From NCBI GenBank assembly GCA_964507325.1, contig CAZDQL010000016.1, positions 1 to 64,000 of the forward strand: a DNA stretch of 64,000 bases. Direction: 5' to 3'. Each line of letters opens with the position of its first letter. The stretch's first letter is position 1. Of the stretch, positions 9,016-24,023 are shown one piece after another. The translations under genes were made by a program, and so were the position numbers. The notes below the pieces were generated by a model. It was given only the letters and a program-made list of their open reading frames with translations. It searched no databases and was not told the DNA's origin. Origin of the DNA: CAZDQL01 sp964507325 (GTDB lineage Bacteria > Planctomycetota > UBA1135 > GCA-002686595).

Positions 9016-10689
9016 ATGGGTGCCCCGCGACTCAGCCTCCTCTTGCTCCCCTGCGCGCTCAGCTCCTCGCTGCAGCCGGGGGCGGGGGATCCGGCCAAGG
9101 GTCTGGCCACGATCGACGAGGACGAGGTCTCCCAGCACGTGCACTACTTCGCCTCGCCCACCCTGGAGGGGCGCGACTCGCCGAGCCGCGGCCTGATGCT
9201 GGCCGCGCGCTACGTCTGCGAGGCCTTCGCCGCGGCGGGGCTCGAGGCGGCGGGCGACAGCGTGGAATGCTGGGGAGAGGGCGCCTGGGCGCTGCCGGGA
9301 TTGGAGGGGGAGAGCGAGCCACCCGCGTGGGCGACCCCTCCCTCGGGATCGGGCACCTACCTCAGGCCCTTTCACGCCACGAGCATTCGCGGGATGGACC
9401 GCCTGGCGATCCCCGTCCCCGAGCAGTGTCGGCTCGAGCTCCTGGTCGGCTCGGAGGATCCCGTCCCCTTCAGCTACGGGGAGGACTTCGTGCCCCTGCC
9501 CGGCTTCACCGGCGCCGCCAGCGGTGAGCTGGCTTGGGTGGGATTCGGGATCAAGAGTCGCAAGGAGCGCTACGACTCCCTGGCGGGGCTCGACTTGAAG
9601 GGCAAGGTGGCGTTGCTCCTGGAGGGGGAGCCGCGGCACCGCAGGGCCTTCGAGGGAGCCGAGGTGACCGCCGACGCGAGCGTGTGGAACAAGCTCGTGG
9701 CGCTGCGCGCCGCCAAGGCCGCCGGGGCGATCGTCGTGCGCCGCCCGCCGCCGCGGCCGAAGTGGATGCGCGCCGATCCGGACCCACCTCCCCTGGGCTT
9801 CCGCTACACCTGGGCGGCGTGGAACAGACCCTCCTCCGACCGGCGGCGGGGCGCGGGGGTCCCCGCCATCGAGATCAGCCCGGAGTGCGCCGAGGCGCTG
9901 CTCGGCAAGGACGCCCTGGCCCTGGCCCAGCGGCTCGACAAGAGCGCCAAGCCGTCGAAGGTCAGGGTCCGCGGGCGCCGCGTCTCCTTCGAGGCGGTCA
10001 CCGCCGCCAAGCCCTTCTCCCTGCCCAACGTGGTGGGGATCCTCCCCGGCGCGGATCCCGCCCTGGCCGCCGAGGTGGTGGTCGTGGGGGCGCACCTCGA
10101 TCACATCGGTGTCGGGGTGCGCGGACGCGTGGGGTACGGCGCGGACGACAACGCCTCCGGATCGGCTTGCCTGGTGGAGTTGGCCGAGGCCCTGGCGGTG
10201 GCGCGTCCGAAACGCACGGTGCTCTTCGCCGCCTTCGCCGGGGAGGAGGATGGCCTGCTCGGATCGGCGGAGCTGGTCCGAACGCCCCCTCTCCCGCTCG
10301 CGTCGATGGTGGCGATGGTCAACATCGACATGGTGGGGCGGGGCGATCGCCGCGAGGTCCACTGTCTGGGCCACCGGCAGAATCCGGGGATGGAGAAGGT
10401 CGTCACCCGCGCGCGAAAGCTGGCGCGCACGGGGATCCGCTCCGTGGAGTACTGCAACGACGCGGCGCTGTTCCGGCGCTCGGACCACTACTCCTTCCAC
10501 CGCGTGGGCATCCCCACCATCTTCTTCTTCGAGGACTATCCCCTGGAGAAGAACTCCGACTACCACACTTGGCGCGACACCCCCGAGGGGGTCGACATGG
10601 AGAAGGTGACCGGTGTCGCGCGCCTGGTCTTCAACACCGCATGGATTCTGGCCGACGATTCCGAGCGCCTCGCCGCACCCCGCAACTGA
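9016..10689 (+). CDS. Secreted M28-family metallopeptidase with PA-like insert
   Basis: The 557-aa product begins with a signal peptide (LSLLLLPCALSSSL). An N-terminal segment (YFASPTLEGRDSPSRG) and a long inserted region with the feel of a protease-associated domain (GFGIKSRKERYDSLAGLDLKGKVALLL) precede the catalytic core. Zinc motifs are VVGAHLDHIG, GADDNASGSA, FAAFAGEEDGLLGS, NIDMVGR and DHYSFHRVGIPTIFFFEDY. It is only distantly similar to the M28 protein at 209-2329 and lacks that protein's beta-rich tail. It is probably an exported aminopeptidase. The DD-carboxypeptidase gene overlaps its 3' end, and the IMPase gene overlaps that one, so the three form one operon. No Shine-Dalgarno sequence is visible; see the hexamer at 9003. 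Confidence 0.88.
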   Translation: MGAPRLSLLLLPCALSSSLQPGAGDPAKGLATIDEDEVSQHVHYFASPTLEGRDSPSRGLMLAARYVCEAFAAAGLEAAGDSVECWGEGAWALPGLEGESEPPAWATPPSGSGTYLRPFHATSIRGMDRLAIPVPEQCRLELLVGSEDPVPFSYGEDFVPLPGFTGAASGELAWVGFGIKSRKERYDSLAGLDLKGKVALLLEGEPRHRRAFEGAEVTADASVWNKLVALRAAKAAGAIVVRRPPPRPKWMRADPDPPPLGFRYTWAAWNRPSSDRRRGAGVPAIEISPECAEALLGKDALALAQRLDKSAKPSKVRVRGRRVSFEAVTAAKPFSLPNVVGILPGADPALAAEVVVVGAHLDHIGVGVRGRVGYGADDNASGSACLVELAEALAVARPKRTVLFAAFAGEEDGLLGSAELVRTPPLPLASMVAMVNIDMVGRGDRREVHCLGHRQNPGMEKVVTRARKLARTGIRSVEYCNDAALFRRSDHYSFHRVGIPTIFFFEDYPLEKNSDYHTWRDTPEGVDMEKVTGVARLVFNTAWILADDSERLAAPRN

Positions 10690-12284
10690 TCTTCCTCGCA
10701 GCGGCGAACCTGGTCGCCCTCGGCATCCTGCTCTACATGCTCGGGAGTGGGGGAGCGACGGCCGCCGCGGAGGACCAGGGCGGCGCAGCCGTCGCAGCGG
10801 ACGCCGTCGAGGCGGGACCACTTCCGCCCGCAGAGCGTGCCGCAGAGGGCCGCACGACGATCGACCGCGCGCTACAGCGCCGGATCGAGTCGGCGATCGC
10901 GGCGGCGGTGCGGGACGGGGGGGCGCGCTCCAAGGGGCGCGTGACCTCCGCGAGCAGCGCGGTCGCCGTGCACGTGGTCGAGCTCGAGAGCGGTCTGGAG
11001 CGGGTGGCGATCCAGCCCGACCTGGCCCTGCGGCCGGCGAGCAACATGAAGCTCGTGACCGCCGCCGCGGCGCTGGTGCTGCTCGGCGTCGACTGGCACT
11101 TCGAGACCGTCTTCGAAGCGGCGGGGACGCTGGCGGACGGGACCCTGGAGGGGGACCTGGTGGCGCGGGCGGCGGGGGATCCCCTCTTCCGCCACGACGG
11201 GGACGGAGGGCTCGACCCCTGGCTGGACGCGCTCGCGCGGGAGCTCGGCGCCGCGGGGATCGAGCGGGTGAGCGGAGCCCTGGTCCTGGACGAGGCCGGC
11301 TTCGCCATCCCCGGGCCTGGACCCGGTTGGCCGAACGCGGCGGACCACTGGCAGGAGTACTGCGCCCTCTCCGGCGGCTTCAGCGCCAACGCCGGCTGCA
11401 TCACCGCCGAGGTGCGCCCCGGAGCGGTGGGGGGGGCGGCGCGGGTCCGGGTGCGGCCACGGAACCACGGACTGCAGCGCAAGGGGACGGTCTCCACCAG
11501 CGCGCGGCGCTCGCGCCTGAACCTGGCGGTGGAAGCGCGCTCGCGCGGTTTGACGGTGCGCGGGACGATCCCCGCCGACGTCACCACCTACCAGACGCGC
11601 TTCGCCTACCCCGATCCGGTGGAGCTCTTCGGGCACGCCGTGGTGGGGGGGCTCGCGCGCCGGGGCCTCTCGATCGAGGGGGGCTTTCGCCGCCAGCGCG
11701 ACGCTCCCGGCGGCGCGGCCGTCGCGCGGTTGCGCTCCCCCCTGGAGCCCCTGCTGGTGCCGATCCTGGAGCACTCGAACAACTCCGTGTCGGATCAGCT
11801 CTTCCTGGCGCTCGGTCACGCGACCCAGGAGCGCGGAGACCGCACCGGGGGGGCGGCCGCCAGCGCTCTGGCTCTCGAGCGACTCGGCATCTCCACGCAG
11901 GGGTTCGCCCAGGTCGACGGATCGGGGCTCTCCCGGGAGAACCGCGTCTCGCCGCGGCAGCTGACCGCCCTGCTCGGCGCCGTGCAGCGCGGGGACCCCG
12001 CGGCCGCGCGGGCCTTGCGGGAGGCGCTGCCGCTGGCGGGCGAGAGTGGCGGACTCGAGGGTCGCATGCAGAGGGATCCCGCCCGCGGGCGAGTGCGAGC
12101 CAAGACCGGCTTCATCGGCGGCACCAGCGGCCTCTCGGGGGTGGTCGAGACCTTGGACGGGCGCACGCTGTGCTTCTCGATCCTGGTCTCCTACCCGCGC
12201 GTCGACGGGCTGAACACCCACGTCTGGAAACCGCTCCAGGATCGGATCTGCGAGCTACTGGTGGAGAGTGAGGGACGGGAATGA
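10641..12284 (+). CDS. dacB: D-alanyl-D-alanine carboxypeptidase/endopeptidase, PBP4 (S13) family
   Basis: The product is a penicillin-binding protein of family S13, which trims D-Ala from, or opens cross-links in, peptidoglycan in the periplasm. The three active-site motifs are present: S-N-M-K (Ser134, Lys137), S-N-N (from Ser379) and K-T-G (Lys488). Between the first two lies the usual large insert of this family (about 240 residues). ATG 10641 gives 547 aa with a positively charged N-terminus and one hydrophobic segment (LIFLAAANLVALGILLYML), i.e. a membrane anchor or uncleaved signal. It overlaps the end of the M28 gene by 49 bp in another frame. ATG 10738 is an alternative but would remove the export signal. 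The stop overlaps the next ATG by 4 nt. Confidence 0.88.
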   Translation: MDSGRRFRAPRRTPQLIFLAAANLVALGILLYMLGSGGATAAAEDQGGAAVAADAVEAGPLPPAERAAEGRTTIDRALQRRIESAIAAAVRDGGARSKGRVTSASSAVAVHVVELESGLERVAIQPDLALRPASNMKLVTAAAALVLLGVDWHFETVFEAAGTLADGTLEGDLVARAAGDPLFRHDGDGGLDPWLDALARELGAAGIERVSGALVLDEAGFAIPGPGPGWPNAADHWQEYCALSGGFSANAGCITAEVRPGAVGGAARVRVRPRNHGLQRKGTVSTSARRSRLNLAVEARSRGLTVRGTIPADVTTYQTRFAYPDPVELFGHAVVGGLARRGLSIEGGFRRQRDAPGGAAVARLRSPLEPLLVPILEHSNNSVSDQLFLALGHATQERGDRTGGAAASALALERLGISTQGFAQVDGSGLSRENRVSPRQLTALLGAVQRGDPAAARALREALPLAGESGGLEGRMQRDPARGRVRAKTGFIGGTSGLSGVVETLDGRTLCFSILVSYPRVDGLNTHVWKPLQDRICELLVESEGRE

Positions 12285-13093
12285 GCGCTGAGCTGAACCG
12301 GGCGGCACGAGTGGAGATCCTGTCCGTCGCCCACGAGGCGGCCCTGGAGGCGGGGGAGATCCTCCTGACCCACTTCGGTCACCTGGAGGCCTCCGAGATC
12401 GGGACCAAGGGCGTCGCCCGCGACCTGGTGACCGCCGCCGACCTGGCCAGCGAACGGCTGCTGGTGGCTCGCCTGCGCGCCGCCTTCCCCGACCACGCCA
12501 TCGAGGCCGAGGAGGAGGTGTGCGACTCGGCGAGCGACCGCCCGCGCTGGTTCCTCGACCCCCTCGACGGGACGATCAACTTCGTGCACCGCCTGCCCTG
12601 CTTCGCGGTCTCGATGGGACTCTACTCGGGGGGCGTGCCCGAGGTGGCGGTGGTGCACGCCCCGCGCTTGGGGGAGACCTTCCACGCCACTCGCGGGGGA
12701 GGCGCCTGGCAGGGGGAGCGGCGCATCGCGGTTTCCGACAAGGAGAGCCTGGGGGAGTCGATCCTGGCCACGGGCTTCCCCTACCGCCGCAACGAGCTCG
12801 CCCACTCCAACCTGGAGAACTTCAATCGCTTCTTTTACGACGTGCGCGGCCTCAGGCGCATGGGGTCGGCGGCGGTGGACCTGGCCTACGTCGCCGACGG
12901 GCGCCTGGACGGGTTCTGGGAGCTGCACCTGGCCCCCCACGACGTGGCCGGAGGCGCCCTGCTCGTGCGCGAGGCGGGGGGGGTGGTGACCGACGCGGAC
13001 GGGGGCGAGGACTGGCTGCGGGGGGGCCACATCGTCGCCTCAGGAGCGGGGATCCACGCCGCCATCCGCGAGCGAGTCGAGCGCGGGGAGTAG
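12281..13093 (+). CDS. suhB: Inositol monophosphatase family protein
   Basis: The 270-aa product has the length and motifs of the Mg-dependent inositol monophosphatase/SuhB family: EAEEE in the first metal-binding loop, WFLDPLDGTINFVH (the D-P-x-D-G-T signature, here DPLDGT), GSAAVDLAYVADGRLDGFWE, and DVAGGALLVREAGG for the third metal ligand. It probably dephosphorylates inositol-1-phosphate or a related sugar phosphate in the cytoplasm. SuhB homologues can also act with the antitermination complex, which cannot be judged from sequence. CysQ or another member of the superfamily is possible. The start overlaps the dacB-like gene by ATGA, so translation is probably coupled. Confidence 0.88.
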   Translation: MSAELNRAARVEILSVAHEAALEAGEILLTHFGHLEASEIGTKGVARDLVTAADLASERLLVARLRAAFPDHAIEAEEEVCDSASDRPRWFLDPLDGTINFVHRLPCFAVSMGLYSGGVPEVAVVHAPRLGETFHATRGGGAWQGERRIAVSDKESLGESILATGFPYRRNELAHSNLENFNRFFYDVRGLRRMGSAAVDLAYVADGRLDGFWELHLAPHDVAGGALLVREAGGVVTDADGGEDWLRGGHIVASGAGIHAAIRERVERGE

Positions 13094-13131
13094 GCCCGCC
13101 GCCGCGGCTTCCGTGGCACGGTCCCCTCTGC

Positions 13132-13137
13132 TAATCT
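13132..13137 (+). promoter_or_regulatory. Candidate -10 element (TAATCT) upstream of the tandem uvrA
   Basis: TAATCT lies in the 150-bp gap after the IMPase gene, 7 nt before a TTG (13145) that is in frame with uvrA. It could drive a transcript starting at about 13144, giving a leader of about 100 nt to ATG 13244, or leaderless initiation at the TTG. Confidence 0.35.
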
Positions 13138-13243
13138 GTGAGGCTTGCACCCCTGCACCCCACACCCGACGAAGCCCCCGCCAACCCCCTCCCGGAGGGC
13201 CCCCGACAGGCCCCAGGACCCCCGTGAACCGCGATTGAACCCC

Positions 13244-19071
<5,828 letters not shown>

Positions 19072-19072
<1 letters not shown>

Positions 19073-20865
19073 TGCGTCCGGACAATCCCCTCATCGTGCA
19101 GTCGGACCGCACCCTGATGCTGCACACGGTGCGCACCCTGACCGAGGAGTCGGGGCGCCCCGCCCGCGACGACCAGGGCCGTCCCCTGACCGAGGAGCAC
19201 CCGCGCTTCGCCGAGGCACGCGACCGATTGGCGCCCTTCGCCGAGCTGGAGAAGAGCCCCGACTACCTGCACACCTATCGCATCACCCCGGTGTCGATCT
19301 GGAACGCGGCGGCCCTCGACCTGACCCCCGAGGTGATCGAGGAGACCCTCTGGGATCTCGCCTGCGTCCCCGTTCCGGAGACGGTCCTGATCGAGATGCG
19401 CCAATGGATGGGGCGCTACGGGCTGTTGCGCATCGAGCGCCACGACGAGCGCTTCGAGCTGGTGGCACGCGAGGCGGACGCCCTGGCGGACGTCCTGGGG
19501 CACGAACCGATCCGCGCGCTGGTGGAGCTGGACGACGACGGGAAGGTGTGGGTCGACCCCCTGCAACGCGGCAGCATCAAGCAGGCGCTGATCAAGATCG
19601 GCTTCCCCGTCGACGACCGGGGCGGCTACGTCGACGGCGATCCCCTCGAGCTGCGCCTGCGCTCCTGCACCCGGGCGGGGCTGGACTTCTCGCTGCGCCC
19701 CTACCAGGAGCACGCCGCGGCGGCCTTCCACGCCGGCGGCTCCGTGCTCGGCGGCAGTGGAGTGATCGTGCTGCCCTGCGGGGCGGGCAAGACGATCACC
19801 GGCATGGCGGTCATGCAGCTGGTGGGCACCAAGACCCTGATCCTGACCACCAACACCGTGGCGGTCAGGCAGTGGCGCGAGGAGCTGCTCGACAAGACCG
19901 AGCTGACCGAGGATCAGGTGGGGGAGTACACCGGCGACCACAAGGAGGTCAAACCGGTCACCATCACCACCTACCAGATGCTCACCTGGCGCCGCAGCAA
20001 GGCCGGCGAGTTCGAGCACTTCACCCTCTTCGGGCGCGAGAACTGGGGACTGGTGATCTACGACGAGGTGCACCTCTTGCCCGCGCCGGTCTTCCGCGTC
20101 ACCGCCGACCTGCAAGCGCGGCGGCGGTTGGGTTTGACCGCCACGCTGGTGCGGGAGGACGGCAAGGAGGACGAAGTCTTTTGCCTGATCGGCCCCAAGC
20201 GCTACGACGTGCCCTGGAAGGTGCTCGAGGCGGGGGGCTTCATCGCCACCGCGCGCTGCATCGAGGTGCGGGTGCCCCTCGATCCGGCCCTGAAGTCGCG
20301 CTACGCAGCGGCCGCCGTGCGCTCCAAGTTCCGCATCGCCTCGGAGAACCCGGCCAAGATCGAGGTGCTCGAGCGCATCCTGGACCTGCACGCGGGGGGA
20401 CGCATCCTGGTCATCGGTCAATACATCGACCAGCTCGACCGCCTGGCGGCCCACCTGAAGGCGCCCCTGATCACCGGCAAGACCCCCAACGTCGAGCGGG
20501 AGCGGCTCTACCGCGCCTTCCGCGCCGGCGAGGAGAAGCTCCTGATCGTCTCCAAGGTGGGCAACTTCGCCGTCGACCTGCCGGACGCCAACGTCGCCGT
20601 GCAGGTCTCCGGGACCTTCGGCTCGCGGCAGGAGGAGGCTCAGCGCCTGGGCCGCATCCTGCGCCCCAAGTCCGATGGTTCGGGGGCCGTCTTCTACTCG
20701 GTGGTGACCCTCGGCTCGCGAGACCAGGAGTTCGCCGAGAAGCGCCAGCTCTTCCTCACCGAGCAGGGCTACGCCTACGAGATCGTGGAGGCCGGGCAGC
20801 TCGGCCTTCGATCCGCGACTGGACCGACATCACAAGCAACCGCCAGACCTGAAGCCGCAACGTGA
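19072..20865 (+). CDS. XPB/ERCC3-type superfamily 2 DNA helicase
   Basis: The 597-aa product resembles bacterial and archaeal XPB (3'-5' SF2 helicase). An N-terminal segment of about 190 residues (HTYRITPVSIWNAAALD) is followed by the helicase core: LRPYQEHAAAAF (Q-motif region), CGAGKTITG (Walker A), VIYDEVHLLPAP (DEVH box), LGLTATLVREDGKE with the R-E-D triad characteristic of XPB, and QEEAQRLGRILRPK (motif VI). The last ~30 residues are low complexity. ATG 19072 overlaps the uvrA stop by one base. Its position directly after uvrA suggests a role in excision repair, possibly opening DNA at lesions, but that is inference. The next gene encodes its likely partner. Confidence 0.92.
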
Positions 20866-22964
20866 GTTCCACATCACCGAATGGAAGGGGACGCCCCTCG
20901 CGGGGCAACGGGAAGCGGGCCGTCAAGCCCGCCGCGCGCGCGGGCGTGGCTGCGGCCGTGCGCGCCATCCCCAAGGGGGACCTGATCGAGCTCTACCGCT
21001 ACTGGTCCGGGGACCAGGGGGCCAGCTCGCCCGGGGTCAAGCAGGCCCGCGAGCAGGTGCGGGCTTGGATGTGTGAGCCGGAGCGCGTCGCCGCGCGGGT
21101 GGCGGGCTTGGGCCGGCGCCTGGGCTCGATCCTCGACGTCCTGCTCGCCGCCCCGCACTTCGAGCGCACCGTAGCCGAGCTGGTGGACGCCAAGGAGATC
21201 GCCTACCTGTCTAGCTACGACCTGGAGGCCAGCCTGCAGGTCCTGCAGCGCCGCTGCCTGGTGGTGGAGGGGGAATCGCGCCGCGTGGAGACGATCGGCG
21301 TGCGCGCCTTCACCGTGCCCGTGGAGCTGGGTGACGCGGTGCTCGGCGAGCGCCGCCGCCAGCGAGGCGGCGTCTTCGGCACCTTCAGCCTGCGCGGCTA
21401 CCTCGACCGGATGTACCAGGAACCCGGACGCGCCCGGCGCACTCCGCCCAACCGCGTGCGCGAGTTCTACAAGATGTACGCCAACGAGGCCGCCGCCGTG
21501 GCGCGCATCGAGCGCCTGCCGGAGGGGCTGCGGCGCTTGGTCGAGAAGGCCATGCTCGAGTTCGGCGGCGTCTTGCCGCGCGGCCTCTTCCACCGCATGA
21601 ACACCGAGCTACCCCACTGGAACGGGCGGCGCTGGGGGAAGATCCTCGAGGAGTCGCTGGTCGGCAGCGTGGAGCGCCTCGAGCTGGCGCGCTACGGCAT
21701 CCAGCACGCCGACGACACCCTGATCGTCTTCAACGAGGTGACGCTGGCCTGGCTCAAGCGTGTGGCCGTGCCGGGGGATCCCGACGCACCGGACGAGGAG
21801 GCCGGGGTGGGGGTCGATCTGGTCTCGAACATCTCGCGCTTCCTGGCCTTCATCATCGACAACTCGGTGCGCTTCACGGTGCGCGGCGAGATCTTCAAGA
21901 CCACCGAGAAGCGCATCCTCTCCGAGCTCTTCCCCAACTCCGACCGCGAGGTCGAGGGCCGCGAAGTGCTGGGCTTCATCTACGGCTTCGCGCGGCACGC
22001 GGGCCTGATCGAGTCCACCGGGGAGCGCACCTTCGCGCTCACCAAGGCGGGGCGCGACTGGGAGGAGCAGAACCTCGACGACAAGCTGCGCGTGCTCTTC
22101 GAGTACGTGCTCACCGAACCCGGCATGGGGGGGGAGTACTACCACCAGGCGAGTCTGCGCGACCTCTTCGTGCGCATGCTGAAGCGCATCGAGCCGGGGA
22201 TCTGGTACGACATCATGTACTTGCCCTTCCTGGCCCGGAACACCTACCTGTGCCGGCTGGACGAGCTCGGAGTGGACGAGTACTTCGAGGCTCGCACGGC
22301 CCGCGGGCACGGTGCCGCCGGCGACGACCTGCAGCGCATGGCGTGGCACCTGGTGAGCTGGGTGCGCAAGCGGCTCTTCCTCTTGGGGCTGGTGGACCTG
22401 GGCTACGACCCGTCCTCGCGGCCGGTGGCGGTGCGCCTGACGCGCACCGGGGCGAGGCTTCTGGGGGTGGTCGAGCCGCAGAGCGAGACGCCGCGCATCG
22501 GCAACCTGGTGGTGACCCCCGACTTCGAGGTGGTGCTCTTCCCCTCCGGGGACGACGCCGAGCTGATCCACGACCTCGACCGCTTCTGCGAGCGGGAGAA
22601 GCAGGGTGACCTGAAGCACTTCCGCATCACCGACCGCTCGGTCAAGCGCGCCCTGGTGGAGGGGATGAGCCAGACGCGCATGTCGGAGACCCTGGAGCTG
22701 AACGCGCGCACCCCCGTGCCGCAGAACGTGTTGCACTCGATGCGCGACTGGTCGCTGCAGGCGGGGTTGATGACCCTCTCCGAGGACCTGGTGGTCACCG
22801 GGCACGACAGCGAGCTGATCAGGCGCTTCGTCAACGATCCGGGCGTCAAGAGCTACGTGGTGCGCCTGCTCGACGCCTACAGCGTGCAGCTCGAAGGCGG
22901 CCGGAGCGGGTCGCGCATGCGCTCGCTCCTGCGCGAGCTCGGTTACCTGATCCAGTTGGCGTGA
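20862..22964 (+). CDS. Large helicase-associated protein, probable partner of the XPB helicase
   Basis: The 700-aa protein starts at a GTG that overlaps the helicase stop (GTGA). It has a basic, disordered N-terminus (about 30 residues), then a long helical region. Residues about 540-600 (VVTPDFEVVLFPSGDDAELIHDLDRFCER) resemble the helicase-associated domain found beside XPB homologues in other bacteria. It contains no Walker motif, nuclease motif or membrane segment that I can recognise. Proteins of this kind commonly sit next to bacterial xpb genes, so I infer a cytoplasmic DNA-binding or regulatory partner of that helicase. The domain assignment is moderately sure and the function is not known. 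The following gene again overlaps by 4 nt. Confidence 0.7.
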   Translation: MSSTSPNGRGRPSRGNGKRAVKPAARAGVAAAVRAIPKGDLIELYRYWSGDQGASSPGVKQAREQVRAWMCEPERVAARVAGLGRRLGSILDVLLAAPHFERTVAELVDAKEIAYLSSYDLEASLQVLQRRCLVVEGESRRVETIGVRAFTVPVELGDAVLGERRRQRGGVFGTFSLRGYLDRMYQEPGRARRTPPNRVREFYKMYANEAAAVARIERLPEGLRRLVEKAMLEFGGVLPRGLFHRMNTELPHWNGRRWGKILEESLVGSVERLELARYGIQHADDTLIVFNEVTLAWLKRVAVPGDPDAPDEEAGVGVDLVSNISRFLAFIIDNSVRFTVRGEIFKTTEKRILSELFPNSDREVEGREVLGFIYGFARHAGLIESTGERTFALTKAGRDWEEQNLDDKLRVLFEYVLTEPGMGGEYYHQASLRDLFVRMLKRIEPGIWYDIMYLPFLARNTYLCRLDELGVDEYFEARTARGHGAAGDDLQRMAWHLVSWVRKRLFLLGLVDLGYDPSSRPVAVRLTRTGARLLGVVEPQSETPRIGNLVVTPDFEVVLFPSGDDAELIHDLDRFCEREKQGDLKHFRITDRSVKRALVEGMSQTRMSETLELNARTPVPQNVLHSMRDWSLQAGLMTLSEDLVVTGHDSELIRRFVNDPGVKSYVVRLLDAYSVQLEGGRSGSRMRSLLRELGYLIQLA

Positions 22965-23587
22965 CCGCTCGCGTCCCTCCGCCCGTTCTGGCCTTGACGC
23001 CGGGTGACCTCCCCGGGAGGCGCCCGGAGGCGCTGCTCACGGCGGTGGCGCGGGGGGTGGCAGCGGGGCTGGGGGGAGTGCTTCTGCGGGAGCCCGGCCT
23101 GGGGGACCGGGCGACCCTGGCCCTGGCCCGCGAGCTGGCGGCGCTCCTGGAGCCGGTCGGAGGCTGGCTCGGCGTGCACGACCGCGCCCACCTGGCCGCC
23201 GCGGTGGGTGCCGCCGCGGTGCACCTCGGCTTCCGCTCCCTGCCGGTGGCCGCGGCGCGGGAGGTGGTGGGGGAGAAGGTGGCTCTGGGGATCTCGACCC
23301 ACGCCGGGGACGGACCGGCACTCTGGGAGGGGGCGGACTACCGCTTCTTCGGGCCCGTCTTCGAGACGCCGTCGAAGCACGGGCTCCTGGTCCCGACCGG
23401 CATCGAAGGGCTGGAGGAGGCCTGCTCGGATTCGGAGCTCCCCGTCTGGGCGCTGGGTGGCTTGGCCCCCGAGCACGCCCGCGCGGTGCGCGCCGCGGGG
23501 GCGGCTGGGTGCGCCAGCCTGGGGGGCATCCTCGCCCAGCCCGACCCCGCCCGCGCCGTGGAGACCTGGTTGGAGGCCAGCCCGTGA
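22961..23587 (+). CDS. Thiamine-phosphate synthase / TenI-like protein
   Basis: The 208-aa product has the ThiE/TenI TIM-barrel outline: LLREPGLGDRATLALARELAAL (first strands), VHDRAHLAAAVGAAAVHLGF (the helix before the V-H-L-G motif), GISTHAGD, DYRFFGPVFETPSKHG (the G-P-[IV]-F-x-T-x-[ST]-K loop that binds phosphate) and VWALGGLAPEHARAV. ThiE joins HMP pyrophosphate and thiazole phosphate, whereas TenI acts as a thiazole tautomerase. The usual G-Q-x-D after V-H-L-G is changed to G-F-R-S here, so either role, or neither, is possible. A thiL gene about 7 kb away makes a thiamine link reasonable. It starts at GTG 22961 overlapping the previous stop. Confidence 0.72.
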   Translation: MTARVPPPVLALTPGDLPGRRPEALLTAVARGVAAGLGGVLLREPGLGDRATLALARELAALLEPVGGWLGVHDRAHLAAAVGAAAVHLGFRSLPVAAAREVVGEKVALGISTHAGDGPALWEGADYRFFGPVFETPSKHGLLVPTGIEGLEEACSDSELPVWALGGLAPEHARAVRAAGAAGCASLGGILAQPDPARAVETWLEASP

Positions 23588-23979
23588 ATCCCCGTCCCCT
23601 CTCCCGTCACTTGCGCAACCTGTGCCTGCTCGTCGCGGCGCTGGGCCTGATCTACCTCTGGATGCGCTTCGAGACCTACGACTTGCCGGAGTCGGGTTGC
23701 TCCCCCCTCCTGCGCTTCGGTCCGGGGGACACCCTGCTCCTCGACCGCCGGCCAGAGGACCTCGCGGTGGGGGACGCCCTGCTCTTCCAGGGCCCCGACG
23801 GGCTGCTCTACCTGGCGGCGGTGGCGGCGGTGGGGGGTGAGGAAGGGGGCGTCGTCGCGCCCGGGGCCCTGTGGCTCGAGACGGACTCCCCCGAGTGCCC
23901 CGGCAGGGACTCCGACCAGTTCGGCTGGATCGCCCCGGAGCAGGTTCGGGCGCGGGTGGTGATGGTCTGGCCCTGGTGA
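23584..23979 (+). CDS. Membrane protein with signal-peptidase (S26)-like fold, probably inactive
   Basis: The GTG start overlaps the previous stop by 4 nt, giving 131 aa. One N-terminal membrane segment (LCLLVAALGLIYLWM) is followed by CSPLLRFGPGDTLLLDRR, which resembles box B of type I signal peptidases (S-M-x-P-T-x-x-x-G-D), and ends with ETDSPECPGRDSDQFGWIAPEQ, which resembles box E. In the position where type I peptidases carry the general-base lysine (K-R-x-x-G), the sequence reads A-A-V-A-A-V-G-G, so the catalytic dyad seems incomplete. I infer an S26-like protein whose activity is lost or altered. It is the last gene of the plus-strand run that began at uvrA. Confidence 0.6.
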   Translation: MNPRPLSRHLRNLCLLVAALGLIYLWMRFETYDLPESGCSPLLRFGPGDTLLLDRRPEDLAVGDALLFQGPDGLLYLAAVAAVGGEEGGVVAPGALWLETDSPECPGRDSDQFGWIAPEQVRARVVMVWPW

Positions 23980-24023
23980 GCGCCCGGGGCCGGCAGGTGC
24001 ACACGGACTACTGATCCAGCACG

